Assembly (NCBI GenBank): GCA_000715855.1
Contig: KL571226.1
Span: 3,776-16,071, forward strand
Direction of reading: 5' to 3'
DNA length: 12,296 nt
From: Actinoplanes liguriensis
Lineage (GTDB): Bacteria > Actinomycetota > Actinomycetes > Mycobacteriales > Micromonosporaceae
The position numbers and the translations under genes are program-made. Positions 1-6,279 of this stretch are shown here, in pieces (positions within the stretch are counted from its first letter, which is position 1; each line of letters opens with the position of its first letter). The notes below the pieces were generated by a model, which was not told the DNA's origin, searched no databases, and was given only the letters and a program-made list of their open reading frames with translations.

Positions 1-14
1 TGTATAAGAGACAG
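1..14 (+). other. Tn5/Nextera mosaic-end remnant (library artefact)
   Basis: The first 14 bases, TGTATAAGAGACAG, are the inner 14 nt of the 19-bp Tn5 mosaic end used in tagmentation libraries. The same sequence occurs in reverse complement at the other end of the window. This is residual adapter and not genomic sequence, and it cuts the GH32-like gene. Confidence 0.97.
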
Positions 15-752
15 GGCCACGAAGCATCGGCGGCCGGCCGCGTCCAGGAACGGCGCGACCGGGCCGAGACTGCCCCATTCGAAGACGCCCCAGGCACGGG
101 CGGTGAAGCCTCGTCCGTCATAGGATCCGATCGCGTACGCCGGATCGCCGCCCGCCACGAACAGCACCCACGCGCCGTCCACCTCGAAGAGCCGGGGACA
201 CCCCCAGCCGGCCTCGTCCCGTGCGGTCAGCACCCCGTCGTAGTCCCAGGTGAGCAGATCAGCCGACCGGTACTGCAGGACCGCCGAACCGCCCGTGGTG
301 ACCGACGCCGCGACAAGCATCCGCCAGCTGTCGGCGGCCGCCCAGACGAACGGGTCGCGCAGGTCGGCGAACCCCGCCGGGGCAGCGCCGAGCACCGGTT
401 GTTCCGGCTCGGCCCGCCAGCCGTCCAGCTCCGGCCCGGCGATCGCGCGCCAGACGCCCGTACCGGCCCGGGAGTGGAACAGCACCGGGCCGGCCGGACC
501 GCCGACGACCGAGCCGCAGCGCGCGTCACCGGACGCGTCGGGCGTCGTGGCGACCGCGCGCTCCCGCCAGATCACCAGGTCGTCGGAGACCGCGCACCCC
601 CACCGGAGATCCTGCTCACCGGTGGTCTGATGCTCGTAGAACAGGTGGTAGCGGCCGTCCACCCGGAGCACCCCGAAGAGGTCGCCGACCCGGCCGTCGC
701 GCGGGGTGAAGTGCATCCGTGGCCGCAGGCCCACACCCGGTCCAACATCCAT
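15..752 (-). CDS. GH32-type beta-fructosidase-like protein, 3' partial, acid/base Glu absent
   Basis: The 246 residues visible are the N-terminal five-bladed propeller of the GH32 (invertase/levanase/inulinase) family; the C-terminus is lost at the window edge. Visible blocks are an HFTP start (residues 14-17) and GDLFG (23-27), which aligns with the NDPNG box and keeps the nucleophile Asp (D24) but replaces the neighbouring N, P and N. Then come YHLFYEH (35-41), CGS (79-81) equivalent to the SGS region, LRDPFVW (131-137) with the transition-state RDP motif intact, and WGCPRLF (183-189), where WECPDLF is expected. The acid/base Glu is therefore Gly (G184). Normal hydrolysis of fructosides is doubtful; a binding-only or altered-chemistry role is possible. 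No signal peptide is seen, so it is probably cytoplasmic. The start is uncertain: ATG at 752 has AGAGG only one base upstream, and in-frame GTGs at 767 and 770 or ATG (M13) are alternatives. It follows DUF397 after 50 bp on the same strand. Confidence 0.8.
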
Positions 753-787
753 GCCTCTGCGTAACACCACCCGGGCGTGGGCGCCAG

Positions 788-797
788 ACCGTACGGT
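788..797. promoter_or_regulatory. 10-bp perfect palindrome upstream of the GH32-like gene
   Basis: ACCGTACGGT is a perfect palindrome in the 50-bp gap between the DUF397 stop (803) and the GH32-like start (752). Sugar-hydrolase genes often have repressor operators here, and its second half contains TACGGT, which fits an actinobacterial TAnnnT -10 box for minus-strand transcription. An operator/promoter role is inferred from position and symmetry only. Confidence 0.3.
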
Positions 798-802
798 GCC
801 AA

Positions 803-1024
803 TCAGTTGTCGAATTCGCCGTCCTTGGCGCCGCCGACGAACGCCGTCCACTCGGACGGGGTGAAGAACAGGATCGGGCCGTCCGGGTTCTTCGAGTCAC
901 GGACCGCGCGCCCGCCGTCGGGCAGCTCGGCCACTTCGACACAGTTGTCGGAGTAGCTCCGGGAGCTCCTGCGCCAGGCCGCCCTCCCCCGGTCGAAACT
1001 CGCGGCGTAGGTCTTCTCTGCCAT
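803..1024 (-). CDS. DUF397 small protein
   Basis: This 73-residue protein has the full DUF397 signature: W-R-R-S-S-x-S (residues 17-23), N-C-V-E-V-A (27-32), A-V-R-D-S-K-x-P-x-G-P (about 39-49), then an aromatic F-F-x-x-x-x-W-x-x-F end (52-61). DUF397 proteins are found almost only in actinomycetes, usually next to an XRE-type helix-turn-helix regulator, and some (BldB/WhiJ-type systems) act in developmental control. Here the gene upstream is DUF72 and no HTH partner is in view, so it is an orphan in this window. The ATG at 1024 is supported by GGAGGT (1035-1030 on the minus strand). The larger in-frame extension upstream has no family similarity. The biochemical function of DUF397 is not established. 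Confidence 0.9.
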   Translation of the reverse strand: MAEKTYAASFDRGRAAWRRSSRSYSDNCVEVAELPDGGRAVRDSKNPDGPILFFTPSEWTAFVGGAKDGEFDN

Positions 1025-1098
1025 CTCGCACCTCCGGGCACATTCTCTGCATCCCCTCAGCGGGGAAACTGTCCGAGATCCGTCTCTTTCGGAGAAAG

Positions 1099-1128
1099 GC
1101 ACGTTGCTGCACGTGCTGCGGAACGTGC
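1099..1128. terminator. Inverted repeat just after the DUF72 stop
   Basis: Perfect 7-bp arms GCACGTT (1099-1105) and AACGTGC (1122-1128) enclose a 16-nt loop that itself contains the palindrome GCACGTGC (1109-1116). It begins two bases past the DUF72 stop codon and is followed by a second small hairpin, CTTTC-GGA-GAAAG (1086-1098). Position suggests a terminator or attenuator between DUF72 and DUF397, but there is no T-run, and an operator for DUF397 is an alternative. Confidence 0.4.
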
Positions 1129-1130
1129 GC

Positions 1131-1973
1131 TCAGAAAAGAGTCGTCGGCTCCGGCGGGACGGGCACCGGCAGCGGCGGCAGCTCCGGCACCCGCGCACGC
1201 ACCTCGTCGTGGAAGAGGCGGGCCAGCGCGGGGGCGTCGGCATTGTCCGGGGTGTGCACGAACACCGTCGGCGAGCGGCCCTCCCGCAGCCAGCCGGCGA
1301 CCGTCGCGACCCACGGCTGCCAGCCGGCGACCGTCCGGGCGGTGTCGTCGCGGCCCAGGTAGCGGACGATCGGACGGTCGGTGAGCGCGATGTCGCGGCG
1401 CGGCATGCGGGGCTTCTTCATCCACGCGTCACGCTCCGCGTCGCTCGTCGGGGGCGTGTCGAAGAACGCGCTGGTGTCGAACGGGATCCACTCGGCGCGG
1501 TGATGTGCCAGCAGTTCCTCCAGCCGCTGCGGATCGGTGAAGAAATCCGGGTGGCGCACTTCCACGGCGTACCGGAAATCGGTCGGCATGGACCGCAGAA
1601 AGCGGGAGAGTACCGCCAGATCGGAGGGTCCGAAGGACCCCGGAAGTTGAATCCAGAGCGCGGCGGCACGCGGGCCGAGCGGCTCGATCGCGTCGAGGAA
1701 GACGCGCACCACCTCGTCGGCGTCCGTCAGGCGCAGCTCGTGCGTGACGCGTTTCGGGATCTTCGGGATCAGCCGGAAATCCGGGCCGGTCTGCTCGGCC
1801 CAGGTGGTCACGGTGGCACGCGACGGAATGGCGTAGAACGTGGTGTTGCCCTCGACCGCATTGCACCATTCCGCATACGCCCGGAGCTTGTCGCCCGGCG
1901 CGAAACGGCTCTGCCACGCCTTCAGGGACCACATCGCGCAGCCCACGTGCAGGGCCTGGACCTCGGATCGCAC
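1131..1973 (-). CDS. DUF72 (YecE-like) family protein
   Basis: This 280-residue protein of the DUF72/YecE family has a TIM-barrel fold and unknown reaction. Visible signatures are HVGCAMWSLKAW (residues 9-20, equivalent to the usual GTSGWxYxxW), VEGNTTFYAIPS (about 40-51), W with F-R-L-I-P-K-I-P and TH (about 58-78), an internal W-I-Q-L-P-G strand, and AVEVRHPDFF (about 135-144), where YAxExRxxxW is usual. Length is normal for the family. No signal peptide or membrane segment is seen, so it is cytosolic. The GTG at 1973 has no Shine-Dalgarno; instead TAACGT ends 6 nt upstream, as in leaderless actinobacterial transcripts. ATG at residue 14 would cut the first conserved block and is unlikely. 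It is divergent from the MerR gene. There is an exact 17-bp internal repeat (1289-1305 and 1319-1335), giving TVAGW twice in the protein. Confidence 0.92.
   Translation of the reverse strand: MRSEVQALHVGCAMWSLKAWQSRFAPGDKLRAYAEWCNAVEGNTTFYAIPSRATVTTWAEQTGPDFRLIPKIPKRVTHELRLTDADEVVRVFLDAIEPLGPRAAALWIQLPGSFGPSDLAVLSRFLRSMPTDFRYAVEVRHPDFFTDPQRLEELLAHHRAEWIPFDTSAFFDTPPTSDAERDAWMKKPRMPRRDIALTDRPIVRYLGRDDTARTVAGWQPWVATVAGWLREGRSPTVFVHTPDNADAPALARLFHDEVRARVPELPPLPVPVPPEPTTLF
1289..1335. repeat. 17-bp exact direct repeat inside the DUF72 gene
   Basis: GCCAGCCGGCGACCGTC occurs at 1289-1305 and again at 1319-1335, a 30-bp (10-codon) period. On the minus strand it encodes the repeated pentapeptide TVAGW. 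Because it is in frame and in a conserved-length protein, it is more likely a chance or slippage duplication than a regulatory repeat. Confidence 0.6.
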
Positions 1974-2018
1974 CCGGGTACGTTACCGGGTACGGTCTCC
2001 CTTTCCGGACGGGGAGGG
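1974..2018. promoter_or_regulatory. Divergent DUF72/MerR promoter with direct repeats
   Basis: Two copies of CCGGGTACG lie 12 bp apart (1974-1982 and 1986-1994), and the imperfect dyad GGTA-CGT-TACC spans 1977-1987. TAnnnT boxes are present in both directions: TAACGT on the minus strand (1985-1980), 6 nt before the DUF72 GTG, and TACGTT (1979-1984) and TACGGT (1991-1996) on the plus strand ahead of the MerR gene. A MerR ribosome-binding site, GGGGAGGG, is at 2011-2018. MerR regulators commonly bind dyads between -35 and -10 of their own promoters, so autoregulation is plausible, but the operator assignment is inference. Confidence 0.4.
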
Positions 2019-2025
2019 ATGATCG

Positions 2026-2412
2026 ATGCCTTATTCACCGGGCGAGGTCGCGGGAAGACTCGGGGTGAGCATCGACACCCTGCGCTACTACGAGCGGATC
2101 GGGCTGCTGCACGGCATCGAACGCACCACCGGCGGTCAGCGGGTGTTCTCCGACGACGACCTGGGCCGCATCGGCCTGCTGCGCTGCTTGCGCGACTCGG
2201 GCATGCCGATCGCCCGGCTGCGGCGCTTCGCCGAGCTGCTGCACGACGGGGACGAGGCCGCTGAGCAGCGCGTTCAACTGCTCGCCGAGCACGACCGGGA
2301 GATCGACGAGAAGGTCGCCCGGCTGCGCAGGGAACAGGAGCGCGTGCGCGAGAAGATCGCCTGGTACCGTGCCCAGACCTCTCGCCCGGTCGGTTCCAAG
2401 GAGGCCCAGTGA
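2026..2412 (+). CDS. MerR-family transcriptional regulator
   Basis: This 128-residue regulator begins with the MerR winged helix-turn-helix: SPGEVAGRLGVSIDTLRYYERIGLL (residues 4-28) with the hallmark TLRYYE, followed by R-x-x-x-G-Q-R-V-F-S-D-D-D-L (wing, 33-46) and I-G-L-L-R-C-L-R-D-S-G-M-P-I (about 49-62). Residues 75-115 are a charged heptad-rich helix, the dimerising coiled coil. There is no C-terminal metal-binding Cys cluster (the only Cys is within the DNA-binding region) and no large effector domain, so the signal cannot be named. ATG at 2026 is preceded by GGGGAGGG at 2011-2018. An ATG at 2019 is out of frame. Its TGA overlaps the GTG of the next gene (GTGA, 2409-2412), so the regulator and the secreted cell-wall protein are co-translated. 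Confidence 0.93.
   Translation: MPYSPGEVAGRLGVSIDTLRYYERIGLLHGIERTTGGQRVFSDDDLGRIGLLRCLRDSGMPIARLRRFAELLHDGDEAAEQRVQLLAEHDREIDEKVARLRREQERVREKIAWYRAQTSRPVGSKEAQ
2398..2404 (+). promoter_or_regulatory. Shine-Dalgarno fixing the GTG start at 2409
   Basis: AAGGAGG lies four bases ahead of the GTG at 2409, inside the last codons of the MerR gene. It fixes the overlapping start and indicates tight translational coupling. Confidence 0.8.
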
Positions 2413-3071
2413 CCCGGCACGTGATCCGTGGCGCGTCCGTTCTCGTGCTGATCGCCGGCCTCGCCGGCGGCGCTTACCTGGGTGAGCAGCGTCCACCCCA
2501 GACCCCGGCCGTCGCCGATCCGATCCAGGCCGAAGCCGCGGACATGCAGCTGCTCAAGGTCCGGATGAACGACCACGCCGCCGCCCGCGCCCGCGTCACG
2601 GTCGCCGAGGGCAACGCCGCGCAGAAGGCCGAGTCCGCCGCCAAGGCAGCCTCCGGTTACGCGAAGAACCTGGACAAGAGCGTCGCCGCGGCGAAGAAGG
2701 CCGCCAAGGAGAAGGCGAACAGCGGGCCGGTCGCCTTCAACGGGCCGATCCCCAGCTCGTGCAACGAGTTCAGCGGCAGCCGCGCGGTCGGTTGCGCGCT
2801 CACCGTCAGCGCCGGTTTCAGCCTCACCGAGTTCGCCTGCCTGAACAAGCTGTGGAACAGGGAGAGCGGCTGGAACTACCGCGCCGAGAACCGCAGCTCC
2901 GGCGCCTACGGCATTCCGCAGTCGCTGCCCGGCAACAAGATGGCGGCGTTCGGCTCCGACTGGAAGACGAACCCGGCGACACAGATCAAGTGGGGCCTGG
3001 ACTACATCAAGCGGCGCTACAAAACCCCGTGCGCCGCCTGGAACCACTCGGAGCAGTACAACAACTACTAG
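2409..3071 (+). CDS. Secreted lysozyme-fold (lytic transglycosylase-like) protein
   Basis: This 220-residue protein has an N-terminal signal peptide or anchor (residues 7-22: GASVLVLIAGLAGGAY), so it is exported. Residues 40-103 are an Ala/Lys/Glu-rich helical, probably coiled-coil, spacer. The C-terminal domain (116-220) resembles the lysozyme-like/aggregation-promoting-factor C-terminal domain of actinobacterial lytic transglycosylase proteins: CNEFSGSRAVGCAL, LNKLWNRESGWN with the candidate catalytic Glu (E152), SSGAYGIPQSLPG (163-175), then a TNPATQIKWGLDYIKRRY helix and a final C-x-A-W-x-H-S (208-214). Four Cys (118, 129, 144, 208) could form two disulfides outside the cell. The likely substrate is peptidoglycan; this is family inference. 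The GTG start overlaps the MerR stop and has a strong Shine-Dalgarno at 2398. A hairpin follows its TAG. Confidence 0.88.
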   Translation: MTRHVIRGASVLVLIAGLAGGAYLGEQRPPQTPAVADPIQAEAADMQLLKVRMNDHAAARARVTVAEGNAAQKAESAAKAASGYAKNLDKSVAAAKKAAKEKANSGPVAFNGPIPSSCNEFSGSRAVGCALTVSAGFSLTEFACLNKLWNRESGWNYRAENRSSGAYGIPQSLPGNKMAAFGSDWKTNPATQIKWGLDYIKRRYKTPCAAWNHSEQYNNY

Positions 3072-3089
3072 GTACGGCGTGAGCCGGGC

Positions 3090-3115
3090 CCGCGCCGCGG
3101 CATGGTGCGGCGCGG
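3090..3115. terminator. Strong GC hairpin between convergent genes
   Basis: Perfect 9-bp arms CCGCGCCGC (3090-3098) and GCGGCGCGG (3107-3115) close an 8-nt loop. It lies 18 bp past the stop of the lysozyme-fold gene and about 100 bp past the stop of the oppositely oriented glgX gene, the right place for a shared terminator. There is no T-tract, which is common for actinobacterial terminators. The rest of 3116-3217 shows no further clear structure. Confidence 0.65.
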
Positions 3116-3217
3116 ACCTGGCGAGGGCACGCACGGGGCTTGGTCGTGGCCTGGTCACGGGCGGCGAAACGTCGTACCGCCGGATGAATTGACGGTGACC
3201 GGAGCGGAGCCGGCGCC

Positions 3218-5323
3218 CTAGTAGCGGCAGCGCAGGACCACCAGGGCGTGGCGGATGACCTCGACGCGGCTGCCGGCGCGGGCGGTCTTTCGGCGGCGGG
3301 CCAGCAGCGGGTCGGCGGTGTGGGCGACGATCTCCCAGGTCTTGCCGTATTCGCGGGCCGGCAACGTGAACTGCACGTCCTCGTCGAGGGGGTTGAACAG
3401 CAGCAGGAACGAGTCGTCGGTGATCTCCTCGCCGAGCGCGTCGCGTTCCGGGATGCCGTGGCCGTTGAGGAAGACCGTCATGGTCATGCCGCTGCGGGTG
3501 TTCCAGTCGGCCTCGGTCATGATCTCGCCGTCGCGGCGCAGCCAGGCGATGTCGGGCAACTTGTTGTCGCCCGGCTCGCCGGTGAAGAAGCGGCGGCGGC
3601 GGAAGATCGGGTGGTCGGCGCGGAGTTTGGTGAGCGCGCGGACGAAGTGCGTGAGCACGTCCTCCTCGCGGGCGCTCTTCCAGTCGACCCAGCTCAGCTC
3701 GTTGTCCTGGCAGTACACGTTGTTGTTGCCGCGCTGGGTGCGGCCCAGCTCGTCGCCGTGCAGGATCATCGGCACGCCCTGGCTGAGCAGCATGGTGGCC
3801 AGGAAGTTCCGCTTCTGCCGCTCGCGCAGCACGATGATCTCGGCGTCCTCGGTCTCGCCCTCGACGCCGCAGTTCCACGAGCGGTTGTGGCTCTCGCCGT
3901 CGCGGTTGCCCTCGCCGTTCGCGTCGTTGTGCTTGTCGTTGTAGGACACCAGGTCGTGCAGGGTGAAGCCGTCGTGCGCGGTGACGAAGTTGATCGAGGC
4001 GATCGGGCGGCGGCCGTCGATCTCGTACAGGTCGGAGCTGCCGGTGAAGCGGGAGGCGAACTCGCCGAGGCTGGACTGCTCGCCGCGCCAGAAGTCGCGG
4101 ACCGAGTCCCGGTACTTCCCGTTCCACTCCGTCCAGTTCGGCGGGAAGCCGCCGACCTGGTAGCCGCCGTCGCCGACGTCCCACGGCTCGGCGATCAGCT
4201 TCACCTGCGAGACCACCGGGTCCTGGTTGACCAGGTCGAAGAACGCGGCCAGCCGGTCCACCTCGTGGAACTCGCGGGCGAGCGACGCGGCCAGGTCGAA
4301 GCGGAAGCCGTCGACGTGCATCTCGGTCACCCAGTACCGCAACGAGTCCATCAGCAGCCGCAACGACTCGTGATGACGGACGTTGAGGCTGTTCCCGGTG
4401 CCGGTGGTGTCGTAGTAGTACTGCTTGTCGGTGTCGACGAGCCGGTAGTACGCCGGGTTGTCGATGCCGCGGAAGCTCAGCGTCGGGCCCAGATGGTTGC
4501 CCTCGGCGGTGTGGTTGTAGACCACGTCCAGGATGATCTCGATGCCGGCCTGGTGCAGGGCCTTGACCATCGACTTGAACTCCTGCACCTGGCCGCCGCC
4601 GCCGCCGAACGACGAGTAGCCGTTGTGCGGGGCGAAGAAGCCGATGGTGTTGTAGCCCCAGTAGTTGCGCAGGCCGCGCTCGACCAGGCCGCTGTCGTGC
4701 ACGAACTGGTGCACCGGCATCAGCTCGACGGCGGTGATGCCGAGCTTCTCGAAATACTTGATCATCGCGGGGTGGGCGAGCCCCGAATAGGTCCCGCGGA
4801 CGTCCTCGGGGATGTCCGGGTGGTCGATCGTCATGCCCTTGACGTGCGCCTCGTAGATCACCGTCTGGTGGAACGGGACCTTCAGCGGGCGGTCGTTACC
4901 CCAGTCGAAGAAGGGGTTGATCACCACGGATCTCGGCGCGAACGGGCCCGAGTCGGCATCGTTGTAGGACGTCGGGTCACCGAAGTTGTAGGAGAACAGT
5001 GCCTGGTCCCATTGATAATCACCATCAATTGCTTTCGCGTACGGATCGAGCAGCAACTTGCTCGGGTTGCACCGCAGACCCTGGGACGGGTCGTACGGGC
5101 CGTGCACGCGGAAGCCGTACCGCTGACCGGGTGTGACCCTGGGCAGGTAACCGTGCCAGACGAGAGCCTCCCGCTCGGGGAGGTCGACGCGGGTCTCGTT
5201 GCCCTCGTCGTCGAACAGACACAACTCGACCCGGTCCGCGACCTCGCTGAAGATGGCGAAGTTGGTGCCGCCGCCGTCATAGGTCGCGCCCAGCGGGTAC
5301 GGATTGCCCGGCCAGATTTTCAT
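3218..5323 (-). CDS. glgX: Glycogen debranching enzyme GlgX
   Basis: This 701-residue cytosolic enzyme hydrolyses alpha-1,6 branch linkages of phosphorylase-trimmed glycogen (GH13_11, isoamylase type). The N-terminal CBM48-like domain runs from about 4 to 130, followed by the catalytic barrel with all four GH13 regions: DVVYNH (266-271), DGFRFDLA with nucleophile D343, LIAEPWD with acid/base E379, and TAHDGF with D451. A C-terminal beta-domain ends the protein. Length is normal. An in-frame GTG at 5341 would add six residues, but the family starts with M-x-I-W-P-G, which matches ATG at 5323 preceded by a weak GGGCGG. It is 73 bp downstream of the FkbM-type gene on the same strand and may share its transcript. 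No other glycogen or trehalose gene (glgP, treY, treZ) is in view. Confidence 0.97.
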   Translation of the reverse strand: MKIWPGNPYPLGATYDGGGTNFAIFSEVADRVELCLFDDEGNETRVDLPEREALVWHGYLPRVTPGQRYGFRVHGPYDPSQGLRCNPSKLLLDPYAKAIDGDYQWDQALFSYNFGDPTSYNDADSGPFAPRSVVINPFFDWGNDRPLKVPFHQTVIYEAHVKGMTIDHPDIPEDVRGTYSGLAHPAMIKYFEKLGITAVELMPVHQFVHDSGLVERGLRNYWGYNTIGFFAPHNGYSSFGGGGGQVQEFKSMVKALHQAGIEIILDVVYNHTAEGNHLGPTLSFRGIDNPAYYRLVDTDKQYYYDTTGTGNSLNVRHHESLRLLMDSLRYWVTEMHVDGFRFDLAASLAREFHEVDRLAAFFDLVNQDPVVSQVKLIAEPWDVGDGGYQVGGFPPNWTEWNGKYRDSVRDFWRGEQSSLGEFASRFTGSSDLYEIDGRRPIASINFVTAHDGFTLHDLVSYNDKHNDANGEGNRDGESHNRSWNCGVEGETEDAEIIVLRERQKRNFLATMLLSQGVPMILHGDELGRTQRGNNNVYCQDNELSWVDWKSAREEDVLTHFVRALTKLRADHPIFRRRRFFTGEPGDNKLPDIAWLRRDGEIMTEADWNTRSGMTMTVFLNGHGIPERDALGEEITDDSFLLLFNPLDEDVQFTLPAREYGKTWEIVAHTADPLLARRRKTARAGSRVEVIRHALVVLRCRY

Positions 5324-5347
5324 GCCGCCCACCATGCCCACATCGTG

Positions 5348-5357
5348 TCCCGCGGGA
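5348..5357. promoter_or_regulatory. 10-bp palindrome upstream of glgX
   Basis: TCCCGCGGGA, a perfect palindrome, is 25 bp ahead of the glgX ATG in the 73-bp FkbM-glgX gap. It could be an operator or a small transcript hairpin. A GC-only palindrome of this length has modest significance in DNA of this composition. Confidence 0.2.
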
Positions 5358-5396
5358 AACCCTGTGTCGATGTGACCAACGTCCCGGCTTCCGGGC

Positions 5397-6197
5397 TCAC
5401 GCCGGCCAGGTCACACCGTCCGGAAGGCAGAAGACGTTCTCCAGGCCGGGCGGGATGGACGCCATCGGCCGCCCGTCGGGATGGTGGAGCCGATAACCGA
5501 GGTCGTGCAGCATGGCGGTGATCTCCGCGTGGTTCGCCTGGACCTCGACCATCATCCAGGGGTGGTGCCGCCGCAGCGTCCCGGCCGCGCCGAGCAGCGC
5601 CTCCCGCTCCCACCCCTCGATGTCGATCTTGATGAAGTCGGGCGCCACGCCGGTCGCGGCCACGTGCGCGTCGATCGTCGCCACCGGGACCCGCTGGGTG
5701 GTGACCGTGGCGCGCACCGCGTTGTCCTGGTTCCGGCGCAGCACCTCGAAGTCGGGCACCAGCGAGTTGTTCTGCCCGCTCAGGTCCTCCAGGTAGAAGT
5801 CGAGCTCGCCGGGCTCCCGGCCGAGCGCCACCGGATGCACGGTCACCTGAGCCTTGCCGTGCACGTTGACCCGCAGGTACGGCAGGTTGTTGCGGCCCGG
5901 CTCGAACACCTCCACCGTGCCGTGCGGGCCGACCAGCCGGGCCAGGTGCAGCGTCACGTACCCGATGTGGCCGCCGGCCTCCAGCCCGTGGTCGCCGGGC
6001 CGGACGAGACGGGCGAACGCCTCCATGATCTCCCGCTCCCGGTTGCGCCCGTGGAACCAGTAGCCCTTGTGCCGGAACGCGTGCAGCCGGATCCGGTCAC
6101 CGGTGTAGTGGTGCCGGATGTAGATGTCGCCCGGGTTGACCCGCGCGAACACGGCGAGCGCCCCGCGTCGCAGCCACCGCTTCCCCGCCCTGATCAC
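5397..6197 (-). CDS. FkbM-family SAM-dependent methyltransferase
   Basis: This 266-residue Rossmann-fold methyltransferase of the FkbM type transfers a methyl group from S-adenosylmethionine, usually to a sugar or polyketide hydroxyl. The SAM motif I is E-A-G-G-H-I-G (73-79), with Glu where most members have Asp. VEVFEP (95-100) supplies the ribose-binding acid E99, and FIKIDIEGWEREAL (188-201) is the family's diagnostic block. No membrane segment is seen. It is divergent from the Wzz/kinase gene across an 82-bp AT-richer gap, so O-methylation of the locus polysaccharide is plausible but unproven; FkbM enzymes are common in exopolysaccharide clusters. The GTG at 6197 lacks a Shine-Dalgarno. 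TAAACT ends 7 nt upstream of it, pointing to a leaderless mRNA. The next in-frame Met (residue 58) would remove part of the conserved N-terminus. Confidence 0.92.
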   Translation of the reverse strand: MIRAGKRWLRRGALAVFARVNPGDIYIRHHYTGDRIRLHAFRHKGYWFHGRNREREIMEAFARLVRPGDHGLEAGGHIGYVTLHLARLVGPHGTVEVFEPGRNNLPYLRVNVHGKAQVTVHPVALGREPGELDFYLEDLSGQNNSLVPDFEVLRRNQDNAVRATVTTQRVPVATIDAHVAATGVAPDFIKIDIEGWEREALLGAAGTLRRHHPWMMVEVQANHAEITAMLHDLGYRLHHPDGRPMASIPPGLENVFCLPDGVTWPA

Positions 6198-6279
6198 TGC
6201 GCCGAGTTTACGTGCATTCTCGCTTTTATCCGACCTTGATCAGTATCGTGGATTTTGTTCATGATTCCGGGAGGGCTGG
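6198..6279. promoter_or_regulatory. Divergent promoter of the FkbM and Wzz/kinase genes
   Basis: This is an 82-bp gap, visibly AT-richer than the genes around it. On the minus strand TAAACT (6210-6205) fits TAnnnT and ends 7 nt before the FkbM GTG, the spacing of a leaderless promoter. On the plus strand TATCGT (6244-6249) fits a -10 box and would give a leader of roughly 25 nt containing the ribosome-binding site CCGGGAGGG (6268-6276 region) ahead of GTG 6280. No convincing -35 box or operator is seen. Transcription of the export locus and the methyltransferase gene could be co-regulated here. Confidence 0.45.

Noticed and set aside
1104-2264. 386-codon plus-strand frame over DUF72 and into MerR
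   Set aside because: It runs antisense to DUF72 and out of frame with MerR, and its product is Arg-rich without motifs.
2274-4184. 636-codon minus-strand frame
   Set aside because: It is a shadow crossing the lysozyme-fold gene, the hairpin and part of glgX in the wrong frame, and its product is extremely Arg/Pro-rich.
3248-5521. 757-codon open frame on the plus strand opposite glgX
   Set aside because: It is the antisense shadow of a well-conserved GlgX gene in high-GC DNA; its product is a low-complexity Val/Arg/Asp/Gly-rich chain with no domain.
6191-6242. Two TGATCA palindromes in the FkbM/kinase promoter as an operator
   Set aside because: The same hexamer also appears inside several genes (near 4757, 4917, 8287 and 10868), so it is not specific.
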